The notes under the pieces: model-generated
Databases searched by the model: none
Told to the model about the DNA's origin: nothing
Seen by the model: only the letters and a program-made list of their open reading frames with translations
Made by a program: the position numbers and the translations under genes
Part shown: positions 47,941 through 58,696 of the stretch, piece by piece
How the letters are laid out: each line of letters begins with the position of its first letter
Position numbering within the stretch: the stretch's first letter is position 1
Assembly (NCBI GenBank): GCA_963573305.1
Contig: OY754332.1
Location: forward strand, 46,165,559-46,229,558
Reading direction: 5' to 3'
From: Pyrrhosoma nymphula
Taxonomy: Eukaryota; Arthropoda; Insecta; Odonata; Coenagrionidae
DNA: 64,000 nt

Positions 47941-48360
47941 ATCTACATCTACATATTACCCCGCAAGCCGCCTCAATAGGCGTGTGGCGGGGGGTGTTAG
48001 GACACCAGCCGTTTACATATAAAATGGACACGCTCTAATGAAATTACGCCTAGCATTTATTATAGTCCCTTATTGTTCGGGGGAAAAACGAATTCCCATA
48101 CCTATCCGTTCGGCAAAATATCTCTCTTAATTTATCGTTTCTGTCGGAAATATAGTGGGGTTCTAATATGATGTTCTCCGTGTCGCTCTGAAAGATATCT
48201 ATTCTCAATTGTTCAAGCAATCTAAGCCTAGCGCGCAGCCTCCGAGTCTCTAGCGGCTCCCAGCCTAATTCGTTTAACATCTGTGTAACGCTGTCTGTAC
48301 GCCTGTCTGTCTGCAAATCTAAAACAGGTTTACTGAGTTCAAAATTCATTGGTTTCATAT
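47941..48360 (-). mobile_element. non-LTR retrotransposon 3' end
   Basis: The minus-strand frame 48050-48358 encodes DSVTQMLNELGWEPLETRR, then RARLRLLEQL, and near the end GNSFFPRTIRDYNKC. This is the conserved C-terminus of Jockey/CR1-like ORF2 proteins (the SVTxML-x-LGW-x-LE-x-RR and FFPRTI-x-WN motifs). A 3' UTR of about 110 bases follows and ends in a GTAGATGTAGAT repeat. It is 5'-truncated at about 48360, typical for LINE insertions. The class assignment (Jockey, CR1 or relative) is tentative. Confidence 0.75.
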
Positions 48361-48387
48361 TTCAATCCAAACATGTGCATACTTTGG

Positions 48388-48607
48388 GGGAATTGAGTTT
48401 CCCAACAAACGGAGTGCCGCCACTATCGCTCACGGGGGGAAATCCCTTTCCTTTCTGATGGCATATTATTCTTAGCTCTCGGCCACGACGAGGGAAGTTC
48501 AAACACAGTAAGGTGATAGACTAATCGTTCCAGTCGGTGATGGATTCCCGGCCGCTCGCCTGCTCCGAGCGTGTTTCGTTCTGGCCACGAGAACGGAGGT
48601 GCATTAG
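48388..48607 (-). mobile_element. interspersed repeat family B, copy 2
   Basis: The reverse complement aligns with 30220-30440 along nearly its whole length, sharing GTGGCCAG, the CGGCCGG region, CTAAGAATAATATG, CATCAGA, and GGCACTCCGTTTGTTGGGAAAC. It starts immediately upstream of the truncated LINE. No clear target-site duplication was seen for this copy. Confidence 0.65.
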
Positions 48608-48867
48608 ATAACCTTGGATGCATTTGAAACGTTCCATTGAACTCACTCGTACAGCTCAGCCTAAACCAGGTAATGATTAACAGTTTTCCTTAAGCAAAAC
48701 TCCGTAGGTAAGACCACAGGCAGCTTATCGCTAAAAGACTCATGGCAGTTGATCGGCAGGTTAGATGGGACGCGGATTTGAATGCATTTGCTTTTGCAGA
48801 CACTTAATTTTCTCTGTGAGGAATTCCACGGATATTCACAACATTCCAAATAGTCCACGAGAGAGGG

Positions 48868-49960
48868 GATACATAGATGAGACAGTTGAGGTTGGCTCAA
48901 CTGTCGCTCAATTATCGAGGGAATGGACTTGAATAGAAACAGTATATTGCTGGCTAAAATGCTCTAGGGGATGAGACGATGGAAACACGAAAAAGAAGCG
49001 GAGACCCAGATGCACGGCTTAAGATGATGATGGCAGCATTCGTTAACATTCCTCTTGCTGTTAGCGGGGTGGCTGTGATAAAGAGGACATTAAACTTAAA
49101 AGCACCTGTCTAGTGAGAAACCGCCTCCGTGAAGGCTGTATGAGACATTTCAGGCCGGCAAGAAAGCCGAAACTAATTAAATGGCGAGGATAGATTTCGC
49201 TCATTCGTGTCTGGATATGGACCAGTCATATTGGAATATGGTAACTTAATCGATGATTAAACATTAGAAGTGTTGAGTCTGGACATGTTTAGCAATGGAG
49301 AACACGCAATTGTAGGCAAATATAACTTCAGTAATTGATAGTACTTTTTAGAACATTTCCCCATTTGGAAAAAAATATTCCACCTGTTTGTCAGGTATCA
49401 TCCAAAAAACAACAAGGAAAAATAGATCTGGGCATATAAACAGCAACAAAGCGACTGGCAACAGAGCGACGTTTTATTTCCTGGGCATATATGTCTGCGT
49501 TTTTTGGTGAGCAATTTCTGCTTCTGGGCCGGGACCTTTGTTAAGAACATCACTTCGAATAGCGTCTGAGTGTTACGTACGAATCCTTCACATTTTAATC
49601 AATTCTATACATAAACGAAGTAGTACCAGAATGCGAAGAAGTAATATTTGTTGAGGAAAACTGTCCCATCCGCAGTGCGCGAAACTCAGAAGATTTGTCG
49701 AGGAGCATTCAAGCAGCACAGTGCTACCATGGCCTCCAAATTCACCGGACCTAAATCCAACACAAAATATATGCGACTTAATGGTAGAGGAATGGCAGAA
49801 TGCCAATGAAAGGAACCAAGAGAAACTGAAATGCCACGTCCGAGAGGTATGGGCATCTTTGGGTCGGCGCCCTACATTATTTAAAAACTAAATAGGTTCA
49901 ATGAGACGAAGACTTCAAGGAGTCATTGATTGTGATGGGGGCGAAAATAAATAGTGATTA
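48868..49960 (+). pseudogene. Tc1-like transposase, decayed
   Basis: On the plus strand, frames joined across stops give VAQLSREW and VYCWLKCSRG (first HTH region), then VRNRLREGCMRHFRPARKPK (second HTH end, basic PARKP motif). Near the 3' end comes WPPNSPDLNPTQNICDLM, the Tc1 W-P-x-x-SPDLNPIEN-x-W block, followed by EVWASL and MRRRLQGVIDCDGG (C-terminus). Order and motifs are diagnostic of Tc1. The DDE core in the middle is too degraded to read. Terminal repeats were not identified, so the element's ends are uncertain. Confidence 0.75.
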
Positions 49961-49970
49961 ATAGAGAGAT

Positions 49971-49991
49971 GAGGTCCTAATATAGGACCTC
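49971..49991. repeat. perfect short hairpin
   Basis: GAGGTCCTA-ATA-TAGGACCTC: 9-bp perfect arms with a 3-base loop, just before the family B fragment. Too weak and isolated to name a function. Confidence 0.6.
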
Positions 49992-49992
49992 T

Positions 49993-50079
49993 AGGAATAA
50001 TATTCCATAAGAGAGGAAGCCGACTTTTCTTCAGAGCGATAGTGGCGGCGCTCCGGTTGTTAGGTAACTTTTTTCCCCA
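49993..50079 (+). mobile_element. interspersed repeat family B, copy 3 (3' part)
   Basis: Contains GAATAATATTCCATAAGAG and AGAGCGATAGTGGCGGCGC, then TCCGGTTGTTAGGTAACTTT, matching the 3' part of the other two copies. The 5' part is missing. Confidence 0.6.
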
Positions 50080-50418
50080 AAGTACGTAGCTGAAGTTTGA
50101 TCATTCACTTTTAACTGCTGTAACAATTTTTCTGTTAAATTTATGTCACCATTATTCATGTTGGAGTGAGAGCAGGGAGCAAAGACTAGCTTGATAACAA
50201 CTGGATTCCAGCTTGCACATTGGATTAGTCCAATTGGAATACAGCTTGCCAGCTGTGTAGTGACAGAGGATTTTATATTTTTTCTGGAAACTATCCACCG
50301 CAATTTTTTCAGCAGAGAGTAAAGTTTCTTTTCTTAAAAACCTCTTCAAATTTTAATTTTACCGGAAGAGTGTCAGTATTATGCCTGAATAAATGAAATA
50401 TTTGTGGTTCAAAATAAA

Positions 50419-50424
50419 TTTATT
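50419..50424 (-). terminator. Swip-1: candidate polyadenylation signal of Swip-1
   Basis: AATAAA on the minus strand, about 450 bases after the Swip-1 stop codon. Position is plausible for its 3' UTR end, but other AT-rich hexamers exist nearby. Confidence 0.35.
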
Positions 50425-50874
50425 TATACAAATCTACATGCAGCTTAATATGTAAATATTTTTTATGCAAGTAATAAAAAGTTCACTTACTCTGATAGTT
50501 TAAAACACTTTGAAATCACATATAATACCTAAACAATTCATGACTTATATACAGATGATTTTGGCTTGTTGGATGCATTGTTTAAAAATCTTAATGAGCT
50601 GTATTAAAAAATTACATGGGAATATTTTTTGGGAAAATTTAATATTGGTGTATTTGAGTTAATACATTTTAATGGAATATTTTCTTAAATGCAATTCTAA
50701 ATACTTCAGTCTCTGTTAATAAATCAAATGGAATAAGGCAACGTTCTTCTTTGATTTTTTGTCTTCTTCTCCTGCCCGATTCACCATTCTTTTTCTTCCC
50801 AAAACTACATTCATACTGCAACTTAAATACTGTCAGGAAATGAATTCTTCTTCTTAGCCGGTGGTTAGTGCGCT

Positions 50875-51030
50875 TCAGTCTCCATTTGATTGTGACCCAT
50901 TTTGGAATAAGGCAGCCTTTTTCTTGAATTCCATTTTCCTCTGTTTATTTTCTTCCTCCTGCTTCAGCCTCTCCTCCTTTTCTTGCCTGATCTCATCCTC
51001 GAATTTGCTCGTCTTTCTTTGTTCCTCAAT
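50875..51030 (-). CDS. Swip-1: Swiprosin-1/EFHD2 homologue, last coding exon
   Basis: The acceptor (TTTTATTTCAG on the minus strand) precedes ATT GAG GAA in phase 0. It encodes 51 residues: IEEQRKTSKFEDEIRQEKEE, then RLKQEEENKQRKMEFKKKAA, LFQNG and a short tail to a stop. This highly charged helix is the C-terminal coiled coil of Swiprosin/EFHD proteins, used for dimerisation and actin binding in the family. The FEDEI...QEKEER and FKKKAA segments line up with family positions by memory of the consensus. Joined to the upstream exon it completes the FFEAK-IEEQ junction. Homology is clear from the three exons taken together. Confidence 0.9.
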   Translation of the reverse strand: MEEQRKTSKFEDEIRQEKEERLKQEEENKQRKMEFKKKAALFQNGSQSNGD

Positions 51031-52201
51031 CTGAAATAAAACAAACATATTTTTATTAGTTGAATTTGTCACAGATTTTCCTAGGTGTATGAATGAGTGT
51101 ACTGGTACTTGAATGAAACTTTCTGCTATGCCGCATCAGTGAGGCGAGGAATTTATTTACTTTCAAATTGCGTTTGATGTTCTTCATCTCAGAGAATTTC
51201 CATCATGTATCCCTGATGACTTTCAGCAATACGGTTTATTAATTAAGTTATTATTTGTTTATCACCTAAGATTTCCAAAATTTAATTTTGCATCTTTAAT
51301 AACATCGAAAATGTGGTATTGCGAGGTGAGGGGCCAACTTTTTGAGTGTTTTTCTCTTTTTCCTCTTTTGAAGATGGATATTAAGAGCCTCCACGAAGTT
51401 ATCGCCAGCACTCTTTCATATAAACTTTTTGAAGTAAGAATAAGTCCTCTTAGCTGAAATGTCACATTTTAATGCTCAAGAATTGCAATTTGGAAGCATT
51501 TTAAATTGGCCACAACTTAAGATTTTCATGAATATCCATCATGATTATCTTCGACTCTTTGCTCAATTTTTTGGAAATAAATGGTTATGCTGTGAAGCTC
51601 AAAACGGAATAGATTAATATGATTGAACGCAATAATAATATTATAATAATTTATTGCCCGTTGACATGATCAATAATTACATAATCACATAGCAAGAATA
51701 GTTTACAGGAGCTTTAGTTGACCCCTAAGGCATTTGCCTGATGTCGGGGGCACCTACAGGACAAGAAGCAATACCAAAATATTACAAATTAGTCACTACA
51801 GATGTAACAGTATGAAATTTAATACAGATAAATATTTAAATACTAGATTTCCGAAAGAGGTAACAACGATTTGATAAAGTGTTCGCACTGATTTGTTTGA
51901 AGTCAACAACCAGAGCTTAACCAGCTTAAGAAAGATTTAAATTTGATTAGTAGATTTAATTAGCTGTGGAAAAACAATTGTCACAAACTAGAGAAGTAAC
52001 AGGTCAGAAATTATTACAAAAATGTTATTTATAAATACAAGGATTCCCAAAAGGTGTTACAACGATTTCTAGAAATTTTTATTTACCAAATTGTTTGAAG
52101 TCAACAGCCAAAGCTTAACCTGCTTAAGAAAAGATTTTACAAGATTTGTAGATTTAATTGTTTGAGGCAAACTATTAAAAATTTTGATGTGCATAACTTG
52201 C
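51031..52201 (-). other. Swip-1: Swip-1 intron with GC-AG boundaries
   Basis: On the minus strand the upstream exon ends GAAGCTAAG and the intron begins GCAAGTTATG. The 3' end is a normal polypyrimidine-CAG. Using GC as the donor keeps phase 0 and joins FFEAK to IEEQ. The GT four bases downstream would break the frame. AAG/GCAAGT is an otherwise perfect donor consensus, as usual for GC-AG introns. The intron (1171 bp) includes an AATAAT-rich stretch near 51631 with non-LTR-like 3' sequence. Confidence 0.8.
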
Positions 52202-52336
52202 CTTAGCTTCAAAAAATGTGGCGGCGGCACTCACACCTACTGCGTCGACATCAACCTCGGTTAGCGCTGCCAGCCGTCCCAGACCACTCTCCTCTTGAAG
52301 TTCGCCCGCCTTTGCTTTGCGATAGACCAGCAAAAA
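52202..52336 (-). CDS. Swip-1: Swiprosin-1/EFHD2 homologue, middle exon
   Basis: Exactly 45 codons, phase 0 at both ends, acceptor TCTTTCAG on the minus strand. It encodes FLLVYRKAKAGELQEESGL, then ARLS-like GRLAALTEVDVDAVGV and ATFFEAK. This is the signature segment after the second EF-hand in EFHD1/EFHD2 proteins (F-L-L-I-x-RKA-x-AGELQ...GL...LA-x-L-x-E-x-DV...FFEAK). It is more conserved in the family than the flanks and is what distinguishes Swiprosins from other EF-hand proteins. The donor is a GC. Confidence 0.93.
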
Positions 52337-53065
52337 CTGAAAGAATGAGATATTTCGATTGGTGAACTTCCCCAAAGACTTGTAGATAAAATGATTGAAT
52401 ACACATGGCTAAATTTCTATGCTTAGAAGTACCAGAGATCTGAAGCACCAAGGGGTCTTGGGTGTAAGGAATACATCTTGATTGAATAAGCCGAGAAAAT
52501 GTTTCAGAGCTCAGCTCCGGTATTGCTAGAAGCACTAGAGCAGCGCTCCGGCTGAAATTGAGCCCTGATCATACCTTATTGCTTTATTTTTCAAAATGAT
52601 TGATAACTAATTTTATTGCATAAGAAAGCTTTCCAGTTTACCATGTATTGGACCCACTGAAAGGCAGCCATGTAAATTAAGGTCACTTGATTAATTTTGT
52701 TTTGATTGAGTTAATTTTCCATTGGTAAAAAAATTGGAGCAAATGGCATTGAAATAGCTGATTACTTAGCCTGAAGGATGCATTAGCTATGCATTTACAC
52801 TTCCATAGTTTTAGACCATTCATTCTCTCAATATAATGGGAACTAAAACATTTTGCCATCATAAATGTGTAGTCTTCTTAGTAAAATGCATCTATTTTAA
52901 ATTTTAAGGGTCTATAAATTTTGTGAATAGCATTCATTAATGCGATGGCTCTCCCTCTGAATAAAGGACCAACAAGTTCCTCACCCCATGGACAATGCAC
53001 CCATCCACACTCAAAACCATCGATGACCATTTTTCTCATTGCATATGTACCTATTATTGGCTTAC

Positions 53066-53213
53066 CTCTCGGAAACTTATTTTTCCATCTTCATCTTCAT
53101 CGACAGCTTTTATCATGGCCTTCAAAGCGAGGTGCGTTTGTGGTGCTTCAAGTTTCTCCATCATCCTCTTCACCTCCTCCAGGTCCAAGTATCCATCACC
53201 ACCGACATCATAC
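53066..53213 (-). CDS. Swip-1: Swiprosin-1/EFHD2 homologue, EF-hand exon
   Basis: 148 bp, starting in phase 2 (one base completes the previous codon) after CCCTCAG and ending in phase 0 at GAG/GTAAGCC. It encodes both calcium-binding loops. Loop 1, DVGGDGYLDLEE, and loop 2, DEDEDGKISFRE, both have acidic residues at positions 1, 5 and 12 and Gly at 6, so both look competent to bind calcium. Between them is VKRMMEKLEAPQTHLALKAM, which carries the family-specific EKL-x-APQTHL-x-LK motif. Swiprosin-1 is a cytosolic calcium sensor that cross-links actin. The preceding exon, with the disordered N-terminus and the start codon, was not found between here and the right edge of the window. Confidence 0.95.
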
Positions 53214-53415
53214 CTGAGGGAAACAAATCACTGAATTAGTTTTTCACATGAGGAATTATTTTTGCTGATACATGTGCTTGCTGGTAACATGCATATTTCT
53301 GTACAAGCCGTTTGGGTACGGAATATGATCACAAATTATGCTTAAACACTATTTAAAAAGAATGTTCGCTTTAACCCTATTGATCTCAGAGAATTTGTCG
53401 TATTCACTTTCAAAA

Positions 53416-53587
53416 AGCTCGAACCTATAATGAAGGTAAACGATATCGCACTATCCACTTTTATTTAAATATACAACACGTGTTTCGGCTTTTGTACTAA
53501 TTGTAAGTCATCCTCAGGTACAATGTTCATTATTGATAATGCAGTTCCACCATATCTCGCCTGACACTTGATTTCAGCTCGAACCTA
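53416..53587 (-). mobile_element. retroposed element with fold-back core, copy 5 (no long arms)
   Basis: Perfect 12-bp direct repeats AGCTCGAACCTA flank it (53416-53427 and 53576-53587). On the minus strand it has a head containing GTCAGGCGAGATATGG, then the core CTGAGGATGACTT with pairing GACTT/AAGCC, then GAAACACGTG and an A/T-rich tail. It lacks the inverted copy of the tail, so it may represent the basic unit of the family. It lies in the Swip-1 region, upstream of the EF-hand exon. Confidence 0.65.
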
Positions 53588-53799
53588 GTTTTCGGAAATT
53601 TCAACTGTTGATATAAATGTTATGTTCTGAGTCAACTGTGTCACCTAATGCATATATGTCCGATTGTTTTACATGCTCATACTAAAATGCTGTTTAAATA
53701 AAAAAATAGAACCGCGAGTGCATCAAGGTGACCTGAGGAAGTCATAATATAGGCACGACGATAGATAAGAAATAGAATAAATAGTAGGGAGGTCCTCGA

Positions 53800-54025
53800 A
53801 TGAAAGAGAGATGCTACTTCTCTCCAGGTAGGCCACATCCCGTGAGCGTTTGTGACCCTACACAGAACGGTTAAATACGCGAGATATAATACAAAGAAAA
53901 GCCGCACCCATGGGTAAAAACTGCTACGAGCGAACACAGATAATATTCTGCTGATGAAAGAACTAGGTTGGGAGCTTGCGAGATACTCAGAGGCTATATG
54001 CTGGGCTGAGATAACTTGAAACATT
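53800..54025 (+). pseudogene. non-LTR retrotransposon RT C-terminus, decayed
   Basis: Plus-strand frames give VCDPTQN and DIIQRKAAP (the I-x-R-IQRKAARF motif), then NILLMKELGWELARYSEA, aligning with SVTQMLNELGWEPLETRR in the element at 48 kb. Stops and frameshifts are present. Same broad class as that element but the opposite strand. Confidence 0.55.
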
Positions 54026-54227
54026 AAAATCAGGCGATTTTCGAAGTGACAACTACTTTTTATCCTCCAGTGGTAACTACTTTTTATCCTCCAATAGAAT
54101 TTTTGTTGTTGTCAAATGTGGGTATTATTTGTACCCTCTATATCACTAGAACTGATGGAAGCGACCAAATAAGAGAGGTAACCTACCAAACTTGACTACA
54201 ACGTAGATTTTTTTCCTAATCATTACG

Positions 54228-54392
54228 ATTGCACGAATTATGTGGTACGCAGACACGCGCGCAGGTGCGAAGATATACACCCAAAGAGGGTGAAATTCGC
54301 AATGAAAATATTATTTGACTTGACCGGGATTCGAACACGTATCTCCCAATTGCCGGTTAGGTATGTTAGCTAGTTATACCACCAAGCCATCT
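54228..54392 (-). mobile_element. tRNA-derived SINE, family 2, copy A
   Basis: On the minus strand the head starts TGGCTTGGTGGTATAACTAG and carries the B box GTTCGAATCCCGGTCAAG. The tail, rich in GAATTTCACCCTCTTTGG and GTGTATATC, is shared with copies at about 54603 and 54668. The tRNA-like head implies a polymerase III SINE. Confidence 0.7.
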
Positions 54393-54552
54393 TAATTCAA
54401 GGCGAATGTCAGCGGTGGTTTATATGAAAAAGTTGTTCTTGTCCCCAGTCGACATAATAGCACGAAGACGTTGTCGTGCATGATGCGTCACAGTCGCGGA
54501 GAATAAACCCAACATTGTCGCTTTAGAACGACTAACTGGTCAAATTCCCAAT

Positions 54553-54785
54553 AATTGCGATGGCACAAATGATATGGTACGCAATCACGCACACGGGTGC
54601 AAAGATATACACCAAAGACGGTGAAATTCGCCGTGAAAAAATCATTTGATTTGAAAATTCGCTGAAACCCACCGGTGGTGTAACTGACTAACACTCCTGA
54701 CCGGCTAACGGGAGATCCGGATTCGAATCCCGGTCAAGTCAAATGATTTATTTATGGCGAATTTAACCGTCTTTGGTGTATCTAA
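54553..54785. mobile_element. tRNA-derived SINE family 2, inverted pair
   Basis: A minus-strand tail-only copy (54553-54652) faces a plus-strand copy with head (54668-54783; head GGTGGTGTAACTGACTAAC, B box ATTCGAATCCCGGTCAAG). The two tails form an inverted repeat: GATATACACCAAAGACGG at 54604 against its near-complement at 54766-54783. The minus-strand part also matches the tail and flank of copy A 325 bp away, so part of the region was duplicated. Confidence 0.65.
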
Positions 54786-55599
54786 CGTAGATGTTTCTGT
54801 GACGGCGGTTTCAGCCAAATGGGGAGATGTCCCCTCATTCATCTTGTCTCACGTGTCAACGTTTCCGTGCAAAATTACCTCGAAGAACCAGTAGAAACTA
54901 TGTGGGTATCGCACGATTTTTATCTTTCATATACCAAAATACTCTCTTATCCCCTTTCTCGTTTTATTGAGCGTTAATGTAAAATCTTTATTTATCCCTA
55001 AAAAAGTCGTTAAATGGTATTTTTGTCAGGAGACCTTAAGGTAGTTCAAGTGAGCTATAATTTCTCATATAAATTCAATGAATTTGATATCATGATAGCG
55101 AAAAAGATGTCATATTTCTAATGATATAAAAATATCAACCTCTTATTGCATTATTTTTCGAGAAATTAGCCGAAAAATAGAAGCCGTTCTCCATGGAATG
55201 TGTTACATCACTGCGCGCAAGAGAGACATTACTAAAAACAGTTGAGCAAGTCGCACAGATCGCACCAGAAATTTAACGGTGTGCAGTTCGTATATTATCT
55301 CAATTATTTATAAAAATAAATTTATTACTTACGTAATGATTATTATAAAATAGAAAAAATCCATCGGTCATGAAAGAGTTTTCAGCGTCCCTCGTGAAAC
55401 AAATATCAAGATTAGGCTTAGAATATGTATATTTTGTTAAGTAGAAGTTCAGTCATAAAAATAAAAGTTTTTGCGTCAATTATTTCATTATATTTACTCA
55501 ATGCTTCTTACTACTGCTTATATCTTTAAAATCACGCTCAAACTTCCTTAATATCCCATCACAGTAAATAATCGACTTTCGGTATTTGCTCCTTTCGGA

Positions 55600-57060
55600 A
55601 TCTCTCTAATTAGTGAAAAAACGGGTGCGTGAACGCCCTCGGAAGAACGGTATTTAAAGGTATGCGTGGTTTTCTTTGTCGAGAGGTTGTTCGCGAGTGC
55701 TCGCCAAATATTTCGTGCCAGTGTGGACGTGGGATGTGCCTCGCGGTCAAGAAAAGCTCGCATCCGCATTTTTGAACCTTGGCGTTCGGCAAAAGAATCG
55801 GCGGATCGGGTCTATCCATGCAGCATGCACTGAATCAATACTGCGCACGCTACTTGCTCCGACGTAAGTCACGATTTCCTTGCCTTTGTACGCCACCAGG
55901 CATCGCTGTGCCCTCCCATAAGAATAAGACCGAAGTGCTTTGGATCCGATCGAAGGCCTTCCCGGGCGCCTGCCTCAAATCCCACCCTCGACTACAGCCG
56001 CTTCTCCATTGCTCTTTGGCCTTGAAGTGGAATATATTGTAATTCGCAAAAAAAAATTACGACGGCGCTGAAGGTGGGCGCGGACTCGATTTTACTAGCC
56101 TCTCAATACAGCGAATGCAGCGATAAAGCCCGGCATCTTCGACGGTTGAGTAGGTCACGTTTTTATTGCCGCGTTCGAAAGATACTCGAGTTATGGTTTT
56201 TATGGCGGGCGTCCCCCGCACTCCGCGATTGCCCTCCACGCCTCCCTCTTACGTGCTCTCCGAAAGAGAGCCCTCTCTCGTCCAGCTAATTGGGCCCATG
56301 CTTGAACGGGTGTCAAGAGTGGAGGCAAAAAAAACGGGGTAAGAACTCGTCCGGGAATAGAAAGCGAATGCCCAACTGCGCAGAGTCCTGACCTTGAAAC
56401 TTCTCTGTAGCCGGATAAATCAATCGATCATGAAGAGAGATCGTCGCGTCGGGTACACGTGGCTGCCGTGATTCACGTAGTACGTCGCAGTCACGTGACG
56501 CGCTTCCAAACGCGCCGGTACGCGCGGACGTTGAAGGGAGCCGGCTAATCGCAAGCGGGTTGCCCTATTTTCCTCTCTTCAAACGACGCGCGAGAACTTT
56601 TTCGCGCTGGCAGTTGCGAAAGACTCCCTTTCTTTAATTACTATATGTTGATGACGGGTAATTAAGAAGGCTTGCCCTAAAAAAACTGCTTGATCATCTT
56701 TTATTTAGCAGATTCTTCGCGTCGTATTTCTGCCGTGTTCTTCTGCTCACGGAGCAGTCAGCACAGCAAGTAGGCACCCATTTAGTTTTTACACCATCCT
56801 AGATTTACCAAGGATATGAGAAATCCTGCGTATCGTGGCGTATTTTGGTCTTTTTCCCTCCCACAATTTGAAGCCTCATAAAAACCACGTCAGAGCACTC
56901 ATTAATTGGAATGCAACAAAATTACATTGCGTGAACCACCTGTTCATGTGCATTACACAATGATGGACTGTATTCTGACACCGCCTGCCGCACGCCCTTT
57001 CCACGCGCTCCGTCGGCTCGCAACTTGCTTCGTAGATGAAGAAGGGACAGCGGAAACCCA
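55600..57060. promoter_or_regulatory. CpG-rich block, candidate promoter
   Basis: Sequence between about 55.6 and 57.06 kb is much richer in CG dinucleotides than the rest of the window (for example ACGCGCCGGTACGCGCGGACG-like runs at 56505-56535 and CGACGCGCGAGAAC at 56584). No coding exon with a valid donor was found. It lies upstream of the Swip-1 exons on the minus strand, so a Swip-1 promoter or untranslated first exon is possible, but a GC-rich mobile element is equally possible. Confidence 0.3.
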
Positions 57061-58270
57061 ATTCCACAATCCAAGCTAGTATGTGAAGAGCTTCCGCTCA
57101 TACCGTAGCACATAAGAGTGTATTGACGACTGGTTAAATATGGAGTAGAGAGTTTTAGGCTTAATTTTGTGGAAATATTTAACCTCCATAATAGTTCGAA
57201 AAAATACGGCATTATGTTTCTATACTTTTAATAATTAATGCTTGAGAATGACACTAAGTTTTGAAATCATGGTCGGTGTCCCGGATATTAGAGAAATAGA
57301 TTTCTAAACTTCAACGTTGGCGTTAAAAAAAGAGTGGAATTTAATACTGTTTCCTCTAACAATACTTACTGGTTCAATATTATTGAGACATTGCGCGTGT
57401 TTGTACTCGACTTTTCAAAGGTTAAAGATTCAATGCGGGAGCGATGTGCTTTCCTTGAGACACGGGCCTGGTGAGTATTTTGAGAGAAGAGGACTTTTTC
57501 CCCGGTGTTTGCTTCTCCGCTTGTTTTCTTGGGCATTGGGCTTTGTTAACTTCGTCACGCGATATCCTTCAGTCGCTCGTAGATTCATCGATCATGAATG
57601 GGATTTTGGTTTGCAGTCTCTCAGGCTATTATTGATCAAGTCGCTTGGGGAAACTTGATAAGTTATATTAATCTTTATTTACGCTGTTAGTGTCATGCCC
57701 ATTTCTGTTCGTGACAGCGTAGCGGGTGATTGATAAGGTGCCGAAGGCCTCACCAGAGTGGGAGAATCCAACCCAAGTTTCGTGGAGCCTTCTTTCTCTT
57801 GGAGAGACTAGGGAGAAAAACACTTTATCTAAAAGCATTTTCTGAAATTTCATGGTCTTCGATAGCTATTCTAAGAGTGCAGTCGTAATACTTGTTTCAA
57901 TCATCTTATTTTTTTTAAGGTGTTCTATTTATATTGGATAAAGTTCTTCACAAATGGGTTTTAATGTGATTTATGAAGGAAACAATGAATATGTTGGAGG
58001 GAATGTGGAACAATTAAGACTGCAAAAATATTCTGGCTCTCCATTAGATGCTGCGCCAGTTCTGATTTATCGGAACTTCCTCGCTACTCTCACCAACCCT
58101 TTTTTTATTGCTCTATCCATTTTCGTCTGTATGTTTATCTTATATGTAGCTCCATCATAGTAGAGTCAGTTTGGAAGGGTGCATCTAAGGATAAGGCAAC
58201 ACGACAATAATTCTTCTTAGTTTCGAAGATTTAGAATTTCGTTCGAGAATAGTTGGTACCACACGGTACG
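57061..58270. other. unassigned, small open frames
   Basis: Contains plus-strand frames at 57317-57658 and 57954-58160. The second encodes 68 residues with a hydrophobic segment near the C-terminus (LTNPFFIALSIFVCMFILYV), which could span a membrane, but there is no recognised family or splice context. A separate 60-codon open stretch ends at a consensus donor, CTG/GTGAGT, near 57474. None is called as a gene. Confidence 0.3.
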
Positions 58271-58282
58271 CTAGTACAGGGA

Positions 58283-58696
58283 CATGGGCGCCCATGCAAT
58301 ATTTTCCAGGGGGCTTTCCAGGCAATACATATGTTTAAGAAGCGGGTGATCCCAGAAACCCTCTCCCGGAAAGTTTAGTAAATTTGAGGTCTCAGAAGTA
58401 CATTTTTGTAACATTTTAGGTGAATGACAATTTTCTAAATTTGTTACTAAAATATTAATGTAATCCCGCAAAAACAATAAATGAATTAAATTTAATAAAA
58501 CGTTATCCAATGTGTTTAATGAAGGTGTATTAATAAAATAAACTGAATGTTTGCAGTATAAAATTTAATTTATTTGCTTTATTAGAAATCGACGGCTATC
58601 GGCTAGGGGGGGCCCTAGCCGATAGGTCGGCTAGCCCCCCCCCCCCTGCTAGGGGGGCTAGCCTCCCCCCCCCTGCCCCCGTGAATGGGCGCCCAT
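58283..58696. mobile_element. putative element bounded by GGGCGCCC palindromes
   Basis: CATGGGCGCCCATG at 58283-58296 and ATGGGCGCCCAT at 58685-58696 border the region, each next to ACAGG. The right part holds poly-C/G runs and the hairpin ATCGGCTAGGG-GGGG-CCCTAGCCGAT (58598-58623). Terminal inverted repeats of a small DNA transposon are the likely explanation; superfamily unknown. Confidence 0.45.

Noticed and set aside
57317..57658. 113-residue open frame, or the alternative frame ending at CTG/GTGAGT, as an exon
   Set aside because: No matching acceptor, no homology recognised, and no partner exon of compatible phase nearby.
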